Assembly: GCF_014656375.1 (NCBI RefSeq)
Contig: NZ_BNCH01000002.1
Coordinates: 248,001 to 312,000 of the forward strand
Source of the DNA: Aliiroseovarius zhejiangensis
GTDB taxonomy: Bacteria > Pseudomonadota > Alphaproteobacteria > Rhodobacterales > Rhodobacteraceae
Reading direction: 5' to 3'
DNA length: 64,000 nucleotides
Below the pieces are notes generated by a model. That model saw only the letters and a program-made list of their open reading frames with translations, searched no databases and was not told where the DNA came from. A program made the position numbers and the translations under genes. Positions 37,463-49,012 of this stretch are shown piece after piece. Positions within the stretch are counted from its first letter, which is position 1; every line of letters starts with the position of its first letter.

Positions 37463-37597
37463 GTGTTTGATCAGGAAAACGGCAACAAACCGGGGGTGGC
37501 GCTCTGTGCGGGCGGTGTCTGCGGTTTTGCCCATCCCATTGGTTCTGCAACAGAAAATGAATACCGACGGTCCGAGGGCATGACGCGACATGGTTGA
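37463..37597 (+). CDS. Candidate 44-residue small ORF between nuoG and nuoH
   Basis: GTG-initiated frame in the 148-base nuoG-nuoH gap. AGGA lies 8 bases upstream of the GTG, and the frame ends 8 bases inside nuoH, the close overlap typical of coupled genes in this operon. The peptide contains [11 protein letters not shown], a CxxxxC motif that might bind metal. It could equally be a chance frame in GC-rich DNA. Confidence 0.3.
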   Translation: MFDQENGNKPGVALCAGGVCGFAHPIGSATENEYRRSEGMTRHG

Positions 37598-38627
37598 ATT
37601 CTTCACGACAACAAATCTGGGCATCGCCCTTCTGATCATCGGACAATGTCTGTTGATCGTGGTTCCGCTTTTGGTGGCGCTGGCGTTCCTTTTGTATTTC
37701 GACCGCAAGGTCTGGGCGGCGGTGCAGATGCGCAAGGGCCCCAACGTTGTGGGCGCGTTTGGCGTGCTGCAGAGCTTTGCCGACTTCATCAAATACGTGT
37801 TGAAGGAAATCGTGGTGCCCGCGGGCGCGGATCGGTTCGTCTTCTTCCTGGCCCCAATGATGAGCTTTGTGCTGGCCATGGTCGCCTGGTCGGTGATCCC
37901 GTTCAACGATGGCTGGGTTCTGGCCGATGTGAACGTGGCGATCCTGTTTGTCTTCGCGGTCTCCTCGCTTGAGGTTTACGGCGTGATCATGGGCGGCTGG
38001 GCCTCGAACTCGAAATACCCATTCCTAGGCTCGCTGCGGTCTGCCGCACAGATGATTTCCTATGAGGTGTCGATCGGTCTGATCATCATCGGCGTGATCC
38101 TGTCCACCGGGTCGATGAACTTTGGCGACATCGTGAACGCGCAGGACGGCAAAGGGCTGCTGAGCTGGTATTGGTTGCCGCATTTCCCGATGGTCTTCCT
38201 GTTCCTGATCTCGGCGCTGGCCGAAACCAACCGCCCGCCGTTTGACCTGCCCGAGGCTGAATCGGAACTGGTGGCGGGGTATCAGGTGGAATACTCCTCG
38301 ACGCCCTTCCTTCTGTTCATGATCGGTGAATATGTGGCCATCGTTCTGATGTGCACGCTGATTTCGATCCTGTTCTTCGGTGGCTGGCTGTCGCCGGTCG
38401 AGGCGCTGCCGGATGGTATCCTGTGGCTGTTTGCGAAGATCTTCTTCTTCTTCTTCGTCTTCTCGATGATCAAGGCGATCACGCCGCGTTATCGCTATGA
38501 CCAGTTGATGCGCATTGGTTGGAAAGTCTTCCTGCCCTTGTCGCTGGCATGGGTTGTTCTGGTCGCATTCTTCGCCCAATACGGGGCATTCTGGGGCACC
38601 TACGCCCGCTGGACAGTGGGGGGCTGA
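37590..38627 (+). CDS. nuoH: NADH-quinone oxidoreductase subunit H
   Basis: Membrane subunit of complex I that completes the quinone chamber, 345 residues and about eight transmembrane helices. Conserved loops are [48 protein letters not shown] and [28 protein letters not shown], whose acidic residues are implicated in coupling. Purine-rich GAGGG lies about 10 bases before the ATG. Confidence 0.97.
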   Translation: MVEFFTTTNLGIALLIIGQCLLIVVPLLVALAFLLYFDRKVWAAVQMRKGPNVVGAFGVLQSFADFIKYVLKEIVVPAGADRFVFFLAPMMSFVLAMVAWSVIPFNDGWVLADVNVAILFVFAVSSLEVYGVIMGGWASNSKYPFLGSLRSAAQMISYEVSIGLIIIGVILSTGSMNFGDIVNAQDGKGLLSWYWLPHFPMVFLFLISALAETNRPPFDLPEAESELVAGYQVEYSSTPFLLFMIGEYVAIVLMCTLISILFFGGWLSPVEALPDGILWLFAKIFFFFFVFSMIKAITPRYRYDQLMRIGWKVFLPLSLAWVVLVAFFAQYGAFWGTYARWTVGG

Positions 38628-39122
<495 letters not shown>

Positions 39123-39142
39123 GTGATCGCTAAGGAAAACCG

Positions 39143-39550
39143 ATGAACGATTTCTCCAAACTATACGCTCAGATGATGGAGCAGGGGCAGGAAATGCTCC
39201 GCAACTTCAATCCTGCCCTGGAGACGTTCAAGCCCCAGGGGTTTGACAAGCTGTTGCCCACCATGCCGAAGGACATGATGGACATGATGTTTGGCAACGC
39301 CTTCAACAAGGATGGTCTGGATGCCAAGACGCGAATGTTGATCACGCTGGCCGGGCTGACCGTCTTGGGCGCGCAGGCTGATACGCAGATCAAGCTGACC
39401 GTGCGCCATGCTTTGGAAGCGGGCGCGACCGAGAAAGAGATCGCCGAGGTGATCTATCAAATGTCGATGCTGGGCGGCCTGCCGGCCATGACCCGTGCAT
39501 TGGAACTGGCGCAAGCCGTGTTTGACGACAACGAGGAGGGGGACGCATGA
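39143..39550 (+). CDS. Carboxymuconolactone decarboxylase (CMD) family protein in the nuo operon
   Basis: All-helical protein of 135 residues with the CMD/AhpD fold signature: [57 protein letters not shown], in which an acidic residue and a His fall near the usual active-site region. The CxxC pair of AhpD-type peroxidase partners is absent, so thiol peroxidase chemistry is unlikely. The protein is rich in Met near the N-terminus. It follows nuoI by 20 bases and overlaps nuoJ by 4 bases (ATGA). Its role with complex I is unknown. Confidence 0.82.
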   Translation: MNDFSKLYAQMMEQGQEMLRNFNPALETFKPQGFDKLLPTMPKDMMDMMFGNAFNKDGLDAKTRMLITLAGLTVLGAQADTQIKLTVRHALEAGATEKEIAEVIYQMSMLGGLPAMTRALELAQAVFDDNEEGDA

Positions 39551-40161
39551 GCGTTGCCGATTTCGCATTTTACCTCTTTGCCCTGACCACCGTGGTGGGC
39601 GGGTTCTTTACCGTTATGGCAAGAAACCCCGTGCATTCGGTCCTGTGGCTGATCACCGCTTTCGTCGGCGCCACCGGGCTGTTTGTCCTGCTGGGGGCCG
39701 AGTTCGTGGCGATGCTTCTGATGATCGTCTATGTGGGCGCGGTTGCGGTTCTGTTCCTGTTTGTCGTGATGATGCTGGACGTGGACTTTGCCGAGCTGAA
39801 GGCCGAGATGGCAAAATCGCTGCCACTGGCGCTTCTGATCGGTGTGATCCTGTTGATGGAACTGGCGACCATCTTCGGCACTTGGCAGTTTGCCGATGGC
39901 GCGGACGCCGCGCGGGCGGCTGTTGCGCCCGCTCTGGACGTGGCCCACAACACCCAGGCGTTGGGGCAGATCCTCTATACCGACTACATTCTGCTGTTCC
40001 AGTTGGCGGGTCTGATCCTGCTGGTGGCCATGATCGGTGCGATCGTGCTGACGCTGCGCCACCGCACGAATGTGAAACGTCAGAACGTGATTTCCCAGAT
40101 GCACCGTGACCCCGCGAAGGCGATGGAAGTGATCGACGTGAAACCGGGGCAGGGGCTTTGA
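39547..40161 (+). CDS. nuoJ: NADH-quinone oxidoreductase subunit J
   Basis: Membrane subunit of complex I, 204 residues with five hydrophobic helices. Typical segments are [51 protein letters not shown], with the conserved pi-bulge Gly/Tyr region of helix 3. ATG 39547 overlaps the CMD gene stop. A 93-base gap without a convincing gene follows before nuoK. Confidence 0.96.
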   Translation: MSVADFAFYLFALTTVVGGFFTVMARNPVHSVLWLITAFVGATGLFVLLGAEFVAMLLMIVYVGAVAVLFLFVVMMLDVDFAELKAEMAKSLPLALLIGVILLMELATIFGTWQFADGADAARAAVAPALDVAHNTQALGQILYTDYILLFQLAGLILLVAMIGAIVLTLRHRTNVKRQNVISQMHRDPAKAMEVIDVKPGQGL

Positions 40162-40254
40162 TCGGGTCAGAAAGCAGAACTGTGATGAATACGCATAACA
40201 AGACTTGGGCGCGCTGCACCGGCAGCCAAGCCCGGAACGAAGGGACGCACGCAC

Positions 40255-40560
40255 ATGGTAGGACTTGAACATTATCTCGCGGTCGGGGCGGCCCTGTTCG
40301 TCATCGGCATTTTCGGGCTGTTCCTGAACCGCAAGAACGTCATCATTTTGCTGATGTCGATCGAATTGATGCTGCTGGCGGTGAATATCAACCTTGTCGC
40401 CTTCTCGTCCTATCTGGGTGATCTGGCTGGGCAGGTGTTCACCCTGTTCGTCCTGACCGTGGCCGCCGCCGAGGCCGCCATCGGCCTTGCGATCCTGGTC
40501 AGCTTCTTCCGCAACCGTGGCACGATTGATGTCGAAGACGTCAACGTGATGAAAGGCTAA
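40255..40560 (+). CDS. nuoK: NADH-quinone oxidoreductase subunit K
   Basis: Small membrane subunit of complex I (MrpC-like), 101 residues and three helices. The conserved glutamates of the coupling pathway are in [22 protein letters not shown] and [16 protein letters not shown]. It lies 6 bases before nuoL. Confidence 0.97.
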   Translation: MVGLEHYLAVGAALFVIGIFGLFLNRKNVIILLMSIELMLLAVNINLVAFSSYLGDLAGQVFTLFVLTVAAAEAAIGLAILVSFFRNRGTIDVEDVNVMKG

Positions 40561-40566
40561 CGGCAA

Positions 40567-42732
40567 ATGGTACAGATCATCCTTTTTGCCCCGCTCATCG
40601 GTGCGCTGATTGCGGGCTTCGGCCATCGGATCATTGGCGATAAGGGCGCACAGGTGTTGACCACTGCGCTGTTGTTCCTGTCCGCGCTTCTGTCCTGGGT
40701 CGTGTTCCTGGGCCTGGGCACCGAGACACAGCATATCCACCTGATGGACTGGGTTCAGTCGGGCACATTGTCGGTTGACTGGTCGATCCGTCTGGATCGT
40801 CTGACCGCGATCATGCTGATCGTCGTCACCACGGTGTCGTCGCTCGTGCACCTGTATTCCATGGGCTATATGGCCCATGACCCGCAGTTCGAAGGCGAAA
40901 GCTATCGCCCCCGTTTCTTCGCCTATCTCAGCTTCTTTACCTTCACGATGCTGATGCTGGTGACGGCGGATAACCTGCTGCAAATGTTCTTCGGCTGGGA
41001 AGGCGTGGGCGTGGCGTCCTATCTGCTGATCGGGTTTTACTACAAGAAACCGTCCGCAAACGCCGCCGCGATCAAGGCCTTCGTGGTAAACCGGGTCGGT
41101 GACTTTGGTTTTATCTTGGGCATCTTCGGGCTGTTCTACCTGACCGACAGCATCCGTCTGGACGACGTGTTCGCCGCAGCCCCCGCGCTGGCGGAAACGC
41201 AGTTGCACTTCCTCTGGACCGAGTGGAACGCGGCCAATCTTCTGGCCTTCCTATTGTTTGTCGGCGCAATGGGTAAATCGGCGCAGCTGTTCCTGCACAC
41301 CTGGTTGCCGGATGCGATGGAAGGCCCGACCCCGGTATCGGCCCTGATCCACGCCGCGACCATGGTGACGGCGGGTGTTTTCCTGGTCTGCCGGATGTCT
41401 CCGCTGATGGAATACGCGCCCGAGGCCACCAATTTCATTGTGTTCCTGGGTGCCACCACCGCGTTTTTCGCGGCCACGGTGGGTCTGGTGCAAAACGACA
41501 TCAAACGCGTGATCGCCTATTCGACCTGTTCGCAGCTGGGCTATATGTTCGTGGCCGCAGGCGTCGGCGTCTATTCGGTCGCGATGTTCCACCTGCTGAC
41601 ACACGCTTTCTTCAAGGCGATGCTGTTCCTTGGCGCAGGTTCCGTGATCCACGGCATGCACCACGAGCAGGACATGCGGAACTATGGCGATCTGCGCAAG
41701 AAACTGCCCGTGACCTTCTGGGCAATGATGATCGGCACGCTGGCGATCACCGGGGTCGGCATTCCGCTGACCACGATCGGCTTTGCAGGCTTCCTGTCAA
41801 AAGACGCGATCATCGAAAGCGCCTATGCCGGCACAAACGGGGGCTATGCGTTCTGGATGCTGGTCATCGCGGCGCTGTTCACCAGTTTTTACAGCTGGCG
41901 CCTGATGTTCATGACCTTCTATGGCAAGGCGCGCGGCGACAAGCACACGCATGAGCACGCGCATGAAAGCCCGATGGTCATGCTGGTGCCGCTGGGCGTT
42001 CTGGCGCTGGGGTCGATCTTTGCCGGGATGATCTGGTATGGCTCGTTCTTCGGCGATCACCACAAGGTAAACCACTTCTTCGGGATCGAGGCTCATGCCG
42101 AAGCCGGGGAACATGCCGAGGCGGCTGACGATCACGGCGACAGCACCGAAGTTGCCGCTGAGACTCACACCGAAGCCGCACCTGCAGATGCAGACCACGC
42201 CACGGACGAGGATCACGCCGAAACCATGGCTGATCCGGACCACGCCCCGGTGGCCGCCGCCCATCACGGCGAGGCCCCGAAAGGCGCGATCTTCATGGCC
42301 CCGGACAACCACGTGATTGACGACGCGCACCATGCGCCCGCATGGGTCAAGGTGTCGCCCTTCATCGCGATGCTGATCGGCTTTGTCGTGGCCTTCTGGT
42401 TCTACATCGTGAACACGAGCCTGCCGAAACGGTTGGCCGAGACGTTCCCGCATGTCTATCAGTTCCTTCTGAACAAATGGTACTTCGACGAGATCTATGA
42501 CGTGATCTTCGTGAAGCCCGCCTTTGCGATCGGTCGGTTCCTGTGGAAACGCGGCGACGGCAATGTCATTGACGGCTTCCTGAACGGGGTCGCAATGGGC
42601 GTCGTGCCGTGGTTCACCAAACAGGCTGGCCGGGCACAGTCCGGTTACGTCTTCACATATGCCTTCGCGATGGTCCTTGGCATCGTCGCGCTGGTGACAA
42701 TCATGATCCTCTTCAGCGGTGGAGCGCACTAA
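40567..42732 (+). CDS. nuoL: NADH-quinone oxidoreductase subunit L with a long His/acid-rich loop
   Basis: Antiporter-like proton-pumping subunit of complex I at the end of the membrane arm, 721 residues against about 613 in E. coli. The core carries [18 protein letters not shown], the lysine and histidine helices around [36 protein letters not shown], and the long lateral helix toward the C-terminus. The extra length is mostly two His-rich stretches, a short one near residue 460 (KHTHEHAHE) and a long one at about 506-593 full of His, Asp, Glu and Ala. The long loop could bind metal or protons. Confidence 0.96.
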   Translation: MVQIILFAPLIGALIAGFGHRIIGDKGAQVLTTALLFLSALLSWVVFLGLGTETQHIHLMDWVQSGTLSVDWSIRLDRLTAIMLIVVTTVSSLVHLYSMGYMAHDPQFEGESYRPRFFAYLSFFTFTMLMLVTADNLLQMFFGWEGVGVASYLLIGFYYKKPSANAAAIKAFVVNRVGDFGFILGIFGLFYLTDSIRLDDVFAAAPALAETQLHFLWTEWNAANLLAFLLFVGAMGKSAQLFLHTWLPDAMEGPTPVSALIHAATMVTAGVFLVCRMSPLMEYAPEATNFIVFLGATTAFFAATVGLVQNDIKRVIAYSTCSQLGYMFVAAGVGVYSVAMFHLLTHAFFKAMLFLGAGSVIHGMHHEQDMRNYGDLRKKLPVTFWAMMIGTLAITGVGIPLTTIGFAGFLSKDAIIESAYAGTNGGYAFWMLVIAALFTSFYSWRLMFMTFYGKARGDKHTHEHAHESPMVMLVPLGVLALGSIFAGMIWYGSFFGDHHKVNHFFGIEAHAEAGEHAEAADDHGDSTEVAAETHTEAAPADADHATDEDHAETMADPDHAPVAAAHHGEAPKGAIFMAPDNHVIDDAHHAPAWVKVSPFIAMLIGFVVAFWFYIVNTSLPKRLAETFPHVYQFLLNKWYFDEIYDVIFVKPAFAIGRFLWKRGDGNVIDGFLNGVAMGVVPWFTKQAGRAQSGYVFTYAFAMVLGIVALVTIMILFSGGAH

Positions 42733-44276
42733 TGAACAACCTGCTTTCCATCATCACCTTCCTGCCGCTGGTCGCAGCCGTCATTCTTGCGCTGTTTCTG
42801 CGCGGCGATGACGAAGCGGCTGCGCGCAATGCCAAGTGGCTTGCGCTTGCGGCAACCGTGGCGACCTTCCTGTTCTCGCTTCTGCTGCTGACCGGGTTCG
42901 ACCCTGCCGACACGGGCTTTCAGTTCGTGGAAGAGGGCAGCTGGATCATGGGCCTGAAATACAAGATGGGTGTCGACGGGATCTCGGTCCTGTTCGTCTT
43001 GCTCACCACCTTCATGATGCCCCTGACGATTTATGCCAGTTGGGGTGTCACGTCGCGCGTTAAGGAATACATGATCGCCTTCCTGCTTTTGGAAACGCTC
43101 ATGCTGGGCGTGTTCATGGCGCTGGATCTGGTGCTGTTCTATCTGTTCTTCGAGGCAGGCCTGATCCCGATGTTCCTGATCATCGGCATCTGGGGCGGCA
43201 AGGAACGCATCTATGCCGCGTTCAAATTCTTCCTCTATACCTTCCTTGGGTCGGTTCTGATGCTGGTCGCGATGGTCTATATGTATGTGGACGCAGGTAC
43301 GACCGACATTCCGACACTGATGAGCCACAAGTTCGGGTCGGATACGTTCAGCCTGTTGGGCATTCAGATCGTGGGCGGCGCGCAGACCCTGCTGTTCTTG
43401 GCCTTCTTCGCCAGCTTCGCGGTGAAAATGCCGATGTGGCCGGTGCACACCTGGTTGCCCGACGCCCACGTTCAAGCCCCCACGGCGGGGTCTGTCGTGC
43501 TGGCTGCGATCCTTCTGAAAATGGGGGGCTATGGCTTCCTGCGGTTCAGCCTGCCGATGTTCCCCATCGGCGCGGATGTGATGGCAACTTTTGTGCTGTG
43601 GCTGTCGGTGATCGCGATTGTCTATACCTCGCTGGTGGCGCTGGTGCAGGAGGACATGAAAAAGCTGATCGCTTATTCCTCGGTCGCGCATATGGGCTAT
43701 GTGACCGCCGGTATCTTTTCGCTCAACCAACAAGGCGTCGACGGCGCGATCTTCCAGATGCTGAGCCACGGCTTCATCTCGGGCGCGCTCTTCCTTTGTG
43801 TTGGCGTCATCTATGACCGGATGCACACGCGCGAGATCGACGCTTATGGTGGCCTTGTGAACCGGATGCCGGCCTATGCGTTGATCTTCATGTTCTTCAC
43901 CATGGCCAATGTTGGCCTTCCGGGAACTTCGGGCTTTGTCGGTGAATTCCTGACGCTGGTCGGCATGTTCCAGGCCAACACCTGGGTCGCACTGATTGCT
44001 GCGTCAGGCGTGATCTTCTCGGCGGCCTATGCGCTGTATCTCTATCGCCGCGTCGTCTTTGGCGATCTGATCAAGGAAAGCCTGAAGTCGATCACCGACA
44101 TGGACCGTCGCGAGAAGATGATCTTCGCACCGCTCGTGTTCATGACCTTGCTTCTGGGCGTCTATCCCAGCCTTGTGACCGACCTGATCGGCCCCTCGGT
44201 CGAGGCGCTTCTGACCAACTTCCACGCTGCCATCCCTGCCGAAGTCGCAGAGATGGCGCAGACCGCATCGCATTAA
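42732..44276 (+). CDS. nuoM: NADH-quinone oxidoreductase subunit M
   Basis: Second antiporter-like subunit of complex I, 514 residues and about 14 helices. Family marks are the catalytic Glu in [35 protein letters not shown], and [37 protein letters not shown] with the central Lys/His residues. The start ATG shares one base with the nuoL stop. Confidence 0.97.
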   Translation: MNNLLSIITFLPLVAAVILALFLRGDDEAAARNAKWLALAATVATFLFSLLLLTGFDPADTGFQFVEEGSWIMGLKYKMGVDGISVLFVLLTTFMMPLTIYASWGVTSRVKEYMIAFLLLETLMLGVFMALDLVLFYLFFEAGLIPMFLIIGIWGGKERIYAAFKFFLYTFLGSVLMLVAMVYMYVDAGTTDIPTLMSHKFGSDTFSLLGIQIVGGAQTLLFLAFFASFAVKMPMWPVHTWLPDAHVQAPTAGSVVLAAILLKMGGYGFLRFSLPMFPIGADVMATFVLWLSVIAIVYTSLVALVQEDMKKLIAYSSVAHMGYVTAGIFSLNQQGVDGAIFQMLSHGFISGALFLCVGVIYDRMHTREIDAYGGLVNRMPAYALIFMFFTMANVGLPGTSGFVGEFLTLVGMFQANTWVALIAASGVIFSAAYALYLYRRVVFGDLIKESLKSITDMDRREKMIFAPLVFMTLLLGVYPSLVTDLIGPSVEALLTNFHAAIPAEVAEMAQTASH

Positions 44277-44288
44277 GGAGAGCGAGAT

Positions 44289-45725
44289 ATGAGCTCTGTT
44301 GATATTCAAACGGTTCTGCCCGAGCTGATCCTGTCGGTCTATGCGATGATCGCCCTGTTGGCGGCGGTCTATACCAGCAAGGATGGGCTGGCCAAACCGC
44401 TGACCTGGCTGACCGGGGCCGTGATGGTCGTGGTCGCGCTGCTGGTCGCCGGGGGCGACGGGGCACGGGCTGCTTTTGGCGGCATGTTCCTGGACGATGC
44501 CTATGCCCGCTTTGCCAAGGTCGCCATTTTGCTTGCCGCCGCCGCCGTTCTGGTGATGGGCGAGGCGACGATGTCGCGCCGTGGCCTTTTGCGGTTCGAA
44601 TACCCCATCCTCGTGACACTGGGCACGGTCGGCATGATGATGATGGTGTCGGCGGGCGACCTGATGGCGCTTTACATGGGGTTGGAGCTTCAATCCCTGT
44701 CGCTTTATGTGGTGGCGTCGTTGAACCGCGACAGCGTGAAATCGACCGAAGCCGGTCTGAAGTACTTTGTGCTGGGCGCCTTGTCATCCGGTCTGCTTCT
44801 TTACGGTGCCTCGCTGACCTATGGCTATGCCGGGACGACGCTGTTCTCGGGCATCATCCAGGCCGCCAGCGACGGTCACGTCGGGCTTGGCCTGCTGATC
44901 GGTCTGGTCTTCGTGACGGCTGGTATGGCCTTCAAGGTCTCGGCCGTGCCGTTCCACATGTGGACGCCGGATGTGTACGAAGGCGCGCCGACCCCGGTCA
45001 CCGCCTTCTTTGCCACCGCGCCGAAGCTGGCCGCAATGGGCCTGTTTGCGCGCGTGTTGTTTGATGCATTCGGTCAAGCCGTGGGCGACTGGCAACAGAT
45101 CATCGCGCTGCTGGCAGTGTTGTCGATGTTCCTTGGTGCGATTGCCGCCATCGGACAGACCAACATCAAGCGCCTGATGGCCTATTCGTCGATCGCGCAT
45201 ATGGGATTTGCGTTGCTGGGCCTGGCGGCGGGCAGCGCCTATGGCGTGCAGGCGATGCTGCTGTATATGGCGGTTTACCTGACGATGAACATCGGCACCT
45301 TTGCCTTCATCATGTCGATGGAGCGTGACGGGCGTCCGATTGCCGACATCTCGGCCCTGAACCAGTTTGCGGTGAAGGACAAGCTCAGGGGGCTGGCAAT
45401 GCTGATCCTCTTGTTCTCGCTGGCCGGTGTGCCGCCAATGCTGGGCTTCTTTGCCAAATACGGCGTGCTGATCGCCGCGGTGCAGGCGGGGCTGACCTGG
45501 CTGGCCGTGGCCGGTGTGGTCGCTTCGGTCATCGGGGCGTTCTATTATCTGCGCATCGTCTATTACATGTATTTCGGCGAAGAAGGCGAAGGGCTGGAAC
45601 TGAAGATGTCGCCTGCGGCCTGGGTGGCGCTGGTCGGGTCGGCTGCGATCGTCGTTCTGGGCGTCGTGAACTTCTTTGGCATCGAAACCGCCGCTGCGGC
45701 TGCGGCCGAAGCCCTTGTCAACTAA
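44289..45725 (+). CDS. nuoN: NADH-quinone oxidoreductase subunit N
   Basis: Third antiporter-like subunit of complex I, 478 residues. Conserved segments are [46 protein letters not shown] and [45 protein letters not shown] precedes the ATG. It is the last complex I gene; birA begins inside its final codons. Confidence 0.97.
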   Translation: MSSVDIQTVLPELILSVYAMIALLAAVYTSKDGLAKPLTWLTGAVMVVVALLVAGGDGARAAFGGMFLDDAYARFAKVAILLAAAAVLVMGEATMSRRGLLRFEYPILVTLGTVGMMMMVSAGDLMALYMGLELQSLSLYVVASLNRDSVKSTEAGLKYFVLGALSSGLLLYGASLTYGYAGTTLFSGIIQAASDGHVGLGLLIGLVFVTAGMAFKVSAVPFHMWTPDVYEGAPTPVTAFFATAPKLAAMGLFARVLFDAFGQAVGDWQQIIALLAVLSMFLGAIAAIGQTNIKRLMAYSSIAHMGFALLGLAAGSAYGVQAMLLYMAVYLTMNIGTFAFIMSMERDGRPIADISALNQFAVKDKLRGLAMLILLFSLAGVPPMLGFFAKYGVLIAAVQAGLTWLAVAGVVASVIGAFYYLRIVYYMYFGEEGEGLELKMSPAAWVALVGSAAIVVLGVVNFFGIETAAAAAAEALVN

Positions 45726-46479
45726 GGCGGGCACGGCCTGGCCCGAAGGCGTTGGAAAACGTGTTCTGGATCAGGTCGACAGCACCAATGAAGAGGCCCG
45801 GCGCATCGCGCCGGGTCTTTTGGGTCCGACATGGATCCTGGCCCATCGGCAAACCGCAGGCCGCGGGCGCAGGGGCAGGGCATGGGCCGACCCCAAAGGG
45901 CATTTTTCCGCCACGCTTGTCATGCGCCCGTCCGAGCCGCCTGCCAAAGTCGCGCTCAGAAGTTTCGTGGCGTCGCTGGCGCTTTACGACGCGTTCGTCA
46001 TGGCCACGGGGCGGACCGATGCGTTTTCGCTGAAATGGCCCAATGACGTGCTTCTGAACGGTGGCAAGGTGGCGGGGATCCTGCTGGAAAGTGCCGGATT
46101 GGGAGCGCAGGTCGGGCATTTTGCCATCGGCATCGGCGTAAACCTGATCGACGTGCCGGAAGGGGCTGCCATCGAGGGGCGGGCTGTCGCGCCGGTCAGT
46201 CTGGCGGGGGAAACCGGCGTGCACCTGACGCCGGAGGCATTTCTGGACCTTCTGGCCCCGGCCTATGCCCGGCACGAGGCGACCTTCACCACCTATGGCT
46301 TTGCTCCGATCCGCGAAGCCTGGCTGGCGCGCGCGGCCCGTCTGGGCGAGGTGATCACCGCCCGCACCACGCGGACCGAACATGCGGGTCGGTTTGACAC
46401 GGTGGACGCCGACGGCAACCTTGTCTTATCAACAGCCACATCCCGCGTGGTGATCCCCGCGGCCGAGATTTTTTTCTAA
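45715..46479 (+). CDS. birA: Biotin--[biotin carboxyl-carrier protein] ligase, without DNA-binding domain
   Basis: Attaches biotin to carrier-domain lysines of carboxylases such as MccA in this window. It has about 254 residues and lacks the N-terminal winged helix of E. coli BirA, so it is probably not a repressor. The biotinoyl-AMP loop is [35 protein letters not shown] supplies the central site, and a small C-terminal domain follows. No ATG exists near the domain start; the TTG at 45715, inside the last codons of nuoN (11-base overlap), is the most reasonable start but has no strong Shine-Dalgarno. Confidence 0.9.
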   Translation: MSTKAGTAWPEGVGKRVLDQVDSTNEEARRIAPGLLGPTWILAHRQTAGRGRRGRAWADPKGHFSATLVMRPSEPPAKVALRSFVASLALYDAFVMATGRTDAFSLKWPNDVLLNGGKVAGILLESAGLGAQVGHFAIGIGVNLIDVPEGAAIEGRAVAPVSLAGETGVHLTPEAFLDLLAPAYARHEATFTTYGFAPIREAWLARAARLGEVITARTTRTEHAGRFDTVDADGNLVLSTATSRVVIPAAEIFF

Positions 46480-46490
46480 GGGGGGCACAT

Positions 46491-47270
46491 ATGCTTCTGG
46501 CCATCGACTGCGGCAACACGAACACGGTCTTTTCGATCTGGGATGGCGACAAGTTCTTGTGCACGATGCGCACCTCGACCCATCATTCGCGCACGGCGGA
46601 TGCCTATTTCACCTGGTTTTCGACCTTGTTGAACCATTACCGGATCAAACCCGACATCACCGGGGTTGTGGTCAGTTCAACGGTGCCGCGCGTCGTGTGG
46701 AACCTGCGCGTCTTTGCCGACCGCTTCTTTGGCTGCCGCCCGCTGGTGGTCGGCAAGCCGGATTGCCTTCTGCCGGTGGCGCCGCGCGTCGATCAGGGCG
46801 CTAACCCCGGCCCGGACCGCTTGGCCAATGCGGTTGCCGCATTTGAAAGCTATGGCGGCGACTGCATGGTGGTTGATTTCGGCACCGCCACCAATATCGA
46901 TGTGGTGGCGCATGATGGGGCCTATATCGGAGGCGTGATCGCGCCGGGGGTGAACCTGTCGCTTGAGGCCCTGCACCAAGGAGCTGCCGCGCTGCCGCAT
47001 GTGGATGTGACCCAGCCCGACAAGGTGATCGGCACCAACACGGTCGAATGTATTCAGTCCGGTATTTTCTGGGGTTATGTCGGCCTTGTTCAAGGGCTGG
47101 TGCAGAAGGTGAAAGACGAATACGGTCTGCCGATGAAAGTGATTGGCACCGGCGGGCTGGCTCCGCTGTTCGAGCAGGGCGCCCATCTGTATGACGAGAT
47201 CGACCACGACCTGACCCTTCACGGGTTGGTTCGTATTTACAATTATAACGAGGAACAGGGCAATTTATGA
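46491..47270 (+). CDS. coaX: Type III pantothenate kinase
   Basis: Phosphorylates pantothenate in the first step of coenzyme A synthesis, 259 residues. The ASKHA-fold marks are LLAIDCGNTNTVFSIWDG at the N-terminus for the phosphate loop, PGPDRLANAVAAF, DFGTATNIDVV and GGVIAPGVNLSLEALHQGAAALP. AAGGGGGG lies upstream of the ATG. The stop overlaps the RNase J start by 4 bases (ATGA). The order nuoN-birA-coaX-rnj links cofactor genes to the nuo transcript end. Confidence 0.96.
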   Translation: MLLAIDCGNTNTVFSIWDGDKFLCTMRTSTHHSRTADAYFTWFSTLLNHYRIKPDITGVVVSSTVPRVVWNLRVFADRFFGCRPLVVGKPDCLLPVAPRVDQGANPGPDRLANAVAAFESYGGDCMVVDFGTATNIDVVAHDGAYIGGVIAPGVNLSLEALHQGAAALPHVDVTQPDKVIGTNTVECIQSGIFWGYVGLVQGLVQKVKDEYGLPMKVIGTGGLAPLFEQGAHLYDEIDHDLTLHGLVRIYNYNEEQGNL

Positions 47271-48928
47271 CCGCTGACCGTCTGATTTACCTCCCGCTGG
47301 GGGGCGCCGGCGAGATCGGCATGAACGCCTATGTCTATGGCTATGGCAAACCGGGCAAGGAACGTCTGATCCTTGTCGATCTGGGTGTGACCTTTCCCGA
47401 TATGGACACCACGCCGGGTGTGAACCTGATCATGCCTGACGTCAGTTGGCTGGCCGAAAATGCCGACCGGCTTGAGGCGATCTTCATCACCCACGCGCAC
47501 GAGGATCACGTGGGCGCCGTGGGGCGGCTCTATTCGCGTCTGAAAGCACCGATCCACGCGCGCCCCTTTACCCGCTATCACGCGCAACGCAAGATGGAGG
47601 AAGCGGGGCAGGTGCCCGAAGTCGTGATCGCGGCAGACAGCTATCCGCAAGTGATCGAGGCAGGGCCGTTCAAGGTCAGCTTCCTGCCGCTCAGCCACTC
47701 GATCCCGGAAAGCGCGGGTCTGGTGATTGATACGCCCGCAGGCCGGATCGTGCATACGGGCGACTTCAAACTGGATGAAACCCCGGTGCTGGGCGATCCG
47801 TTTGACGAGGCGCTGTGGCGCGAGATTGCGAAGCCGGGCGTCAAGGTGCTGGTCTGCGATTCCACGAACGTGTTTTCGACCCATCCCGGCCGGTCCGAGG
47901 CCGAGGTCGGCCCCGAACTGGTCAAGCTGATCAGCGAGGCGCCGCATATGGTGGTGGCGACCACTTTTGCCTCGAACGTGGCGCGGGTGAAACAACTGGC
48001 CGAGGCTGGTAAGGCGGCGGGCCGCTCGGTCTGTTTGTTGGGTCGTGCGATGCGGCGCATGATTCAGGCGGGTGTGGAAACCGGCGTGCTGGGCGACTTT
48101 CCCGCGACGATCACGGTCGAAGATGCACGTGACGTGCCGCGCGAAAACCTGATGCTGATCGTTACCGGAAGTCAGGGCGAACGGCGCGCGGCGTCGGCGC
48201 AACTGGCGCGCGGCAAATACATGGGCCTGTCGATGGCGGAAGGGGACATGTTCCTGTTCTCATCCAAGACCATTCCCGGCAATGAGCGCGGCGTGATCCG
48301 CATCATGAATGCGTTCTCGGAAATGGGTGTCGACCTGGTGGCGGAAAGCGACCGTTACCACGTCTCGGGCCATGCCAATCGCCCTGACCTGCAACGGGTG
48401 CACGACATTCTGGATCCACAGATGGTGATCCCGATGCATGGCGAACACCGGCATCTGCGTGAACATGCCAAACTGGCGGCAGAGGGCGGGCGCGAGGCGT
48501 TGGTCGTGGTGAACGGCGCGGTGTGTGATCTGACCGGCGATGCGCCGCATGTGGTCGAGCATGTGGATACGGACCGGATCTATCTGGATGGCGACATCCT
48601 GATCGGGTCGCTGGACGGCGTGGTGCGCGATCGCATCCGGCTGGCGCTGAACGGTCATGTCATCGTGAATGTGATCGTGGAAGGGGATGAGCCACTTGGC
48701 GATCCCTGGGTCGAGATCATGGGCCTGCCCGAGATCGGATCATCCAAAGCGCCTCTGGTCGATGTGCTGGAGGAAGATCTGGGTCAGTTCCTGATGCGCG
48801 CCGGACGCAAGACTTTGCGGGATGACGACAAGCTGGGGGAAGAGCTGAAGCGCCTGGCCCGCAAGACCGCCAGTGACGAGATCGGGCGCAAGCCCGAGGT
48901 GACCGTGGTGGTCAGTCGCCTGGAATAG
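47267..48928 (+). CDS. rnj: Ribonuclease J
   Basis: Metallo-beta-lactamase/beta-CASP ribonuclease with endonuclease and 5'-3' exonuclease activity in RNA processing, 553 residues. The zinc motif H76-x-H78-x-D80-H81 is in ITHAHEDHVGAV, followed by LSHSIPES and HTGDFKLDE. The beta-CASP region contains TGSQGERRAASAQLARG, and the C-terminal HVSGHANRPDLQRVHDILDPQMVIPMHGE has the last metal and phosphate ligands. It is translationally coupled to coaX. A hairpin element follows the stop. Confidence 0.95.
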   Translation: MTADRLIYLPLGGAGEIGMNAYVYGYGKPGKERLILVDLGVTFPDMDTTPGVNLIMPDVSWLAENADRLEAIFITHAHEDHVGAVGRLYSRLKAPIHARPFTRYHAQRKMEEAGQVPEVVIAADSYPQVIEAGPFKVSFLPLSHSIPESAGLVIDTPAGRIVHTGDFKLDETPVLGDPFDEALWREIAKPGVKVLVCDSTNVFSTHPGRSEAEVGPELVKLISEAPHMVVATTFASNVARVKQLAEAGKAAGRSVCLLGRAMRRMIQAGVETGVLGDFPATITVEDARDVPRENLMLIVTGSQGERRAASAQLARGKYMGLSMAEGDMFLFSSKTIPGNERGVIRIMNAFSEMGVDLVAESDRYHVSGHANRPDLQRVHDILDPQMVIPMHGEHRHLREHAKLAAEGGREALVVVNGAVCDLTGDAPHVVEHVDTDRIYLDGDILIGSLDGVVRDRIRLALNGHVIVNVIVEGDEPLGDPWVEIMGLPEIGSSKAPLVDVLEEDLGQFLMRAGRKTLRDDDKLGEELKRLARKTASDEIGRKPEVTVVVSRLE

Positions 48929-48936
48929 GATCGGGT

Positions 48937-48987
48937 GCCGCGCGGTGCGCGGCGGCCTCCGGCGGGGATATTTTGAGCCAGAAGAAG
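48937..48987 (+). repeat. Hairpin-plus-tail intergenic element, copy 3 (probable terminator of the nuo-rnj unit)
   Basis: GCCGCGC-GGT-GCGCGGC (48937-48953) is a perfect 7-base stem with a 3-base loop just after the rnj stop. The tail GGCGGGGATATTTT..GCCAGAAGAAG then runs to 48987. It matches the other two copies in order and tail. Its position after the last gene of a long operon supports a 3'-end or terminator function. Confidence 0.6.
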
Positions 48988-49012
48988 GCGGGGGTCGTCA
49001 TGGATGAGCGGG

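Noticed and set aside
35192-37906. A 904-codon open frame on the minus strand across nuoG and the start of nuoH
   Set aside because: It is antisense to nuoG, which has every expected cluster motif, and its sequence has long low-complexity His/Arg/Gln runs. High GC makes such mirror frames common.
40185-40268. A 27-residue frame in the nuoJ-nuoK gap, reading into nuoK
   Set aside because: No Shine-Dalgarno precedes its ATG and the peptide is featureless. Kept only as a note for conservation checks.
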